Shown here: piece after piece, positions 62,658 through 64,000 of the stretch
Layout of the letters: the number at the start of each line of letters is the position of its first letter
Numbering within the stretch: position 1 is the first letter of the stretch
Assembly (NCBI GenBank): GCA_006226495.1
Contig: SBGU01000038.1
Location: 1 to 64,000, forward strand
Length of the DNA stretch: 64,000 nucleotides
Reading direction: 5' to 3'
Source of the DNA: Alphaproteobacteria bacterium
GTDB lineage: Bacteria > Pseudomonadota > Alphaproteobacteria > Sphingomonadales > Kordiimonadaceae
The notes under the pieces: model-generated
What the model saw: only the letters and a program-made list of their open reading frames with translations
The model's database searches: none
What the model was told of the DNA's origin: nothing
Made by a program: the position numbers and the translations under genes

Positions 62658-62805
62658 GGCCCACGCCCCCGGAATTCCGGCCTTTCTTTCGCTATCACAG
62701 CATTTGCAGACGCCCCGCCGGCGCCGCCGGCACGGCCAAAACCCGCAGAAATGCTGGCGTTCCTGCCTTTTTTGCGGGCACCGTCAGAAAAATGTAAATT
62801 AGGGC

Positions 62806-62833
62806 TTGGCACGCCGATTTTTTTGGGTATAAA
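62806..62833 (+). promoter_or_regulatory. Promoter of tRNA-Asn
   Basis: TTGGCA (62806-62811), a 16-nt spacer and TATAAA (62828-62833), about 34 bases before the tRNA. The rest of the 342-bp gap (62526-62867) holds the palindrome at 62642 and no credible gene. Confidence 0.7.
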
Positions 62834-62867
62834 GGCCCCACTTGCGGCGATGGTCGCGGGTTACTGA

Positions 62868-62943
62868 TCCCCAGTAGCTCAGTTGGTAGAGCAAGCGGCT
62901 GTTAACCGCTCGGTCGCTGGTTCGAGTCCGGCCTGGGGAGCCA
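62868..62943 (+). tRNA. tRNA-Asn (GUU)
   Basis: A 76-nt cloverleaf with encoded CCA. The acceptor stem TCCCCAG pairs with CTGGGGA, the anticodon loop is CTGTTAA (anticodon GTT), and the T-arm is CTGGTTCGAGTCCGG. Confidence 0.95.
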
Positions 62944-63027
62944 ATCTTAAACGGCTGGGACACAATGTCCCGGCCGTTTTGCTTTTCAGCCCCCTGCAGA
63001 CCGGGCAGTCCCCCGCCTGCGCCTGCG

Positions 63028-63486
63028 CTAAACGGCCTGGGCGCGTGTGCCGTCGCGCGGGACCTTGATCCAGGTTTCCGATTTTTCAACAAAACCCGAG
63101 CCGAGGATTTCGCGCACCATCTTGCCCTGCAGGTCGGCATGGCGCTTGAGCGCGATGCGGACGATATAGTCGAATCGTCCCTGCACCATGTCATATTCAA
63201 TGACAGCGGGCAGGCTTTCGAGCAGCGCCTCGAACTGGTGCAGCGCCCGCTCGCTCTGTTCAATCAGGGAAATGCCGATGAAGGCCTCCACATCGAAACC
63301 GAGCGCCCGCAGGTTCACCTTCTGGCTCACTGGGTCGAACACCCCGCGTTCGCGCAACTGCTGCAGGCGCCGGACCACGGTGGCCGGATGCACATCGAAT
63401 TCCCGGGCAAGCGCGGCTGCCGACAGGCGGCTGTTGCGCGCCAGCCGCAGCAGGATATTTTCGTTCAGCGCGTCATGCTCGGCCAT
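63028..63486 (-). CDS. Lrp/AsnC-family transcriptional regulator
   Basis: A 152-residue regulator. The N-terminal helix-turn-helix (about residues 6-55, NSRLSAAALAREFDVHPATVVRRLQQL) is followed by the ligand-binding RAM domain (about 65-145, AFIGISLIEQSERALHQFEALLESLPAVIEYDMVQGRFDYIVRI). Lrp proteins form octamers and respond to amino acids. No metabolic gene is directly adjacent, so the target is unknown. GGGAGGGACC lies before the ATG. It faces tRNA-Asn convergently. Confidence 0.9.
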   Translation of the reverse strand: MAEHDALNENILLRLARNSRLSAAALAREFDVHPATVVRRLQQLRERGVFDPVSQKVNLRALGFDVEAFIGISLIEQSERALHQFEALLESLPAVIEYDMVQGRFDYIVRIALKRHADLQGKMVREILGSGFVEKSETWIKVPRDGTRAQAV

Positions 63487-63859
63487 TGGGTCCCTCCCCG
63501 GGCTGTCGGCAGAATGGGCGCGCGGCAGCGCCCGCGCCCGACACTCCTACTCTGCCCCCCGCATGCGCGCCAGCGAATTATGACAGGAACCGCCCGCCGC
63601 CATGCCATCCGGCAGGGGCGTGCCCCCACCTCAGGTTGTCAGGCAGGCGCGGGGGTAGCCTGACCCAGCGGAATGCTGTACCCTCGGTTTAGCATCACCA
63701 ACTATCACCGCGGTGCAACAGCCTATGGCCAAATTGGGGGAAGGCCATGATTTTAACCCGGTTTTCTCTTGCTTTCGCCGCAATTGCCCCCTAACCCGTG
63801 GTACGAATAACCTGCCCGTGGTTGCAGGTCAGAACAACAGACAAACCAGAGGAAACGAA
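63487..63859. other. Intergenic region between the Lrp-family gene and the outer-membrane protein gene
   Basis: These 373 bases separate divergent genes. The left third is GC-rich with no clear signal. Nearer the right end lies a 15-codon frame with a strong ribosome site (63747-63794), and CCTGC-N8-GCAGG can form a small hairpin close to the start of the outer-membrane protein gene. I see no further gene. Confidence 0.5.
63747..63794 (+). CDS. Possible 15-codon leader peptide
   Basis: ATG at 63747 is preceded by GGGGGAAGGCC, a better ribosome site than many real genes here. The 15 residues MILTRFSLAFAAIAP look like a truncated signal sequence. The stop is 65 bases before the ATG of an outer-membrane protein gene. 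It may be a regulatory leader, a remnant, or chance. Confidence 0.3.
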   Translation: MILTRFSLAFAAIAP

Positions 63860-64000
63860 ATGCGCACCCTTCTTTTGCCGGCCCTTCTCCTGGGCACTTC
63901 CATGACTGCCTTTGCCGCAGACGAAGATTATTACTATGGCGGCTTTGAACTGGGTCTCAGCCAGGCGCTCAGCAACGACTATGAAGCCCCGACTTCGGGT
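63860..64000 (+). CDS. Outer-membrane protein, N-terminal part (runs off the window)
   Basis: The first 47 codons of a gene. A signal peptide (about residues 1-20, ending TAFAA) is followed by DEDYYYGGFELGLSQALSN, the aromatic-rich first strand typical of small outer-membrane beta-barrels or porins. AGAGGAAACGAA precedes the ATG. The gene continues beyond position 64000, so family and length cannot be given. Confidence 0.65.
   Translation, partial: MRTLLLPALLLGTSMTAFAADEDYYYGGFELGLSQALSNDYEAPTSG

Noticed and set aside
1-64000. CRISPR array, insertion sequence or prophage
   Set aside because: No regularly spaced repeats, transposase, integrase or phage structural genes were found; the only long exact repeat I noted is the tRNA-Glu pair.

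Overview
The window is a gene-dense, GC-rich stretch of an alphaproteobacterial chromosome. Markers are a short aa3-type cytochrome oxidase subunit IV, a PopZ/DUF2497 polar-organising protein, a PAS_5-family protein, a DUF815 ATPase, a Mth938-like gene beside secDF, and the linkage valS / popZ / tolC / pcm. I cannot name the genus. There are no insertion sequences, phage genes, CRISPR arrays or rRNA genes; four tRNA genes are present. Several of the longest open frames antisense to conserved genes are shadows and are left out.

Layout. (1) 1-5.7 kb, minus strand: cytochrome oxidase subunit IV, a PLP threonine/serine dehydratase, a small membrane protein, a TonB-dependent receptor, and a TPR-sulfotransferase. 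(2) 5.7-18.5 kb: a polyamine (putrescine) catabolic locus built around a 317-bp divergent control region. To the left are a GabD-type dehydrogenase and a PuuB-like oxidase. To the right are puuB, an unrecognised six-helix membrane protein, puuD, puuA, a class III aminotransferase, puuC, an NhaC-type carrier and a GntR/FCD regulator. Together these can take putrescine through gamma-glutamyl intermediates to GABA and succinate. (3) 18.5-21.1 kb: three exported proteins (VanX-like dipeptidase, MipA/OmpV protein, sphingomyelinase-like phosphodiesterase). (4) 21.1-26.7 kb: tandem tRNA-Glu, recJ, glpX, hom, alaC-type aminotransferase. (5) 26.9-32.0 kb: two unknown exported proteins and yajC-secD-secF-Mth938. 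(6) 32.2-33.1 kb: DUF815 ATPase. (7) 33.1-44.8 kb: one 13-gene minus-strand block, dgt-argS-SPOR-nagZ-S2P-scpA-scpB-tatA-tatB-tatC-serS-surE-nlpD-like, with several overlapping or near-overlapping starts and stops. (8) 45-53.4 kb: PAS protein, erpA, xth, panD, two unknowns, ilvD, agmatinase-like speB, a solute-binding-like protein and an unknown. (9) 53.5-60.5 kb: valS, a retropepsin-like protein, popZ, tolC, pcm. (10) 60.8-64 kb: tRNA-Cys, sulfotransferase, PhnD-like protein, tRNA-Asn, Lrp-family regulator, and the start of an outer-membrane protein gene.

The observations most worth following are these. Two matched operator-promoter modules (TTGAC-N12-TGTGATCAC) lie in the divergent puu control region. 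The puu operon contains an unknown membrane protein with a threefold internal helix motif. A 16-bp palindrome, TGTTGCA-N2-TGCAACA, occurs three times with parS-like architecture; one copy lies inside the agmatinase gene in a run of AT-ending codons. An S2P-family protein has lost both histidines of HExxH. Two genes have their Shine-Dalgarno sequence buried in a strong hairpin. One promoter sits so close to its ATG that the transcript would be almost leaderless.
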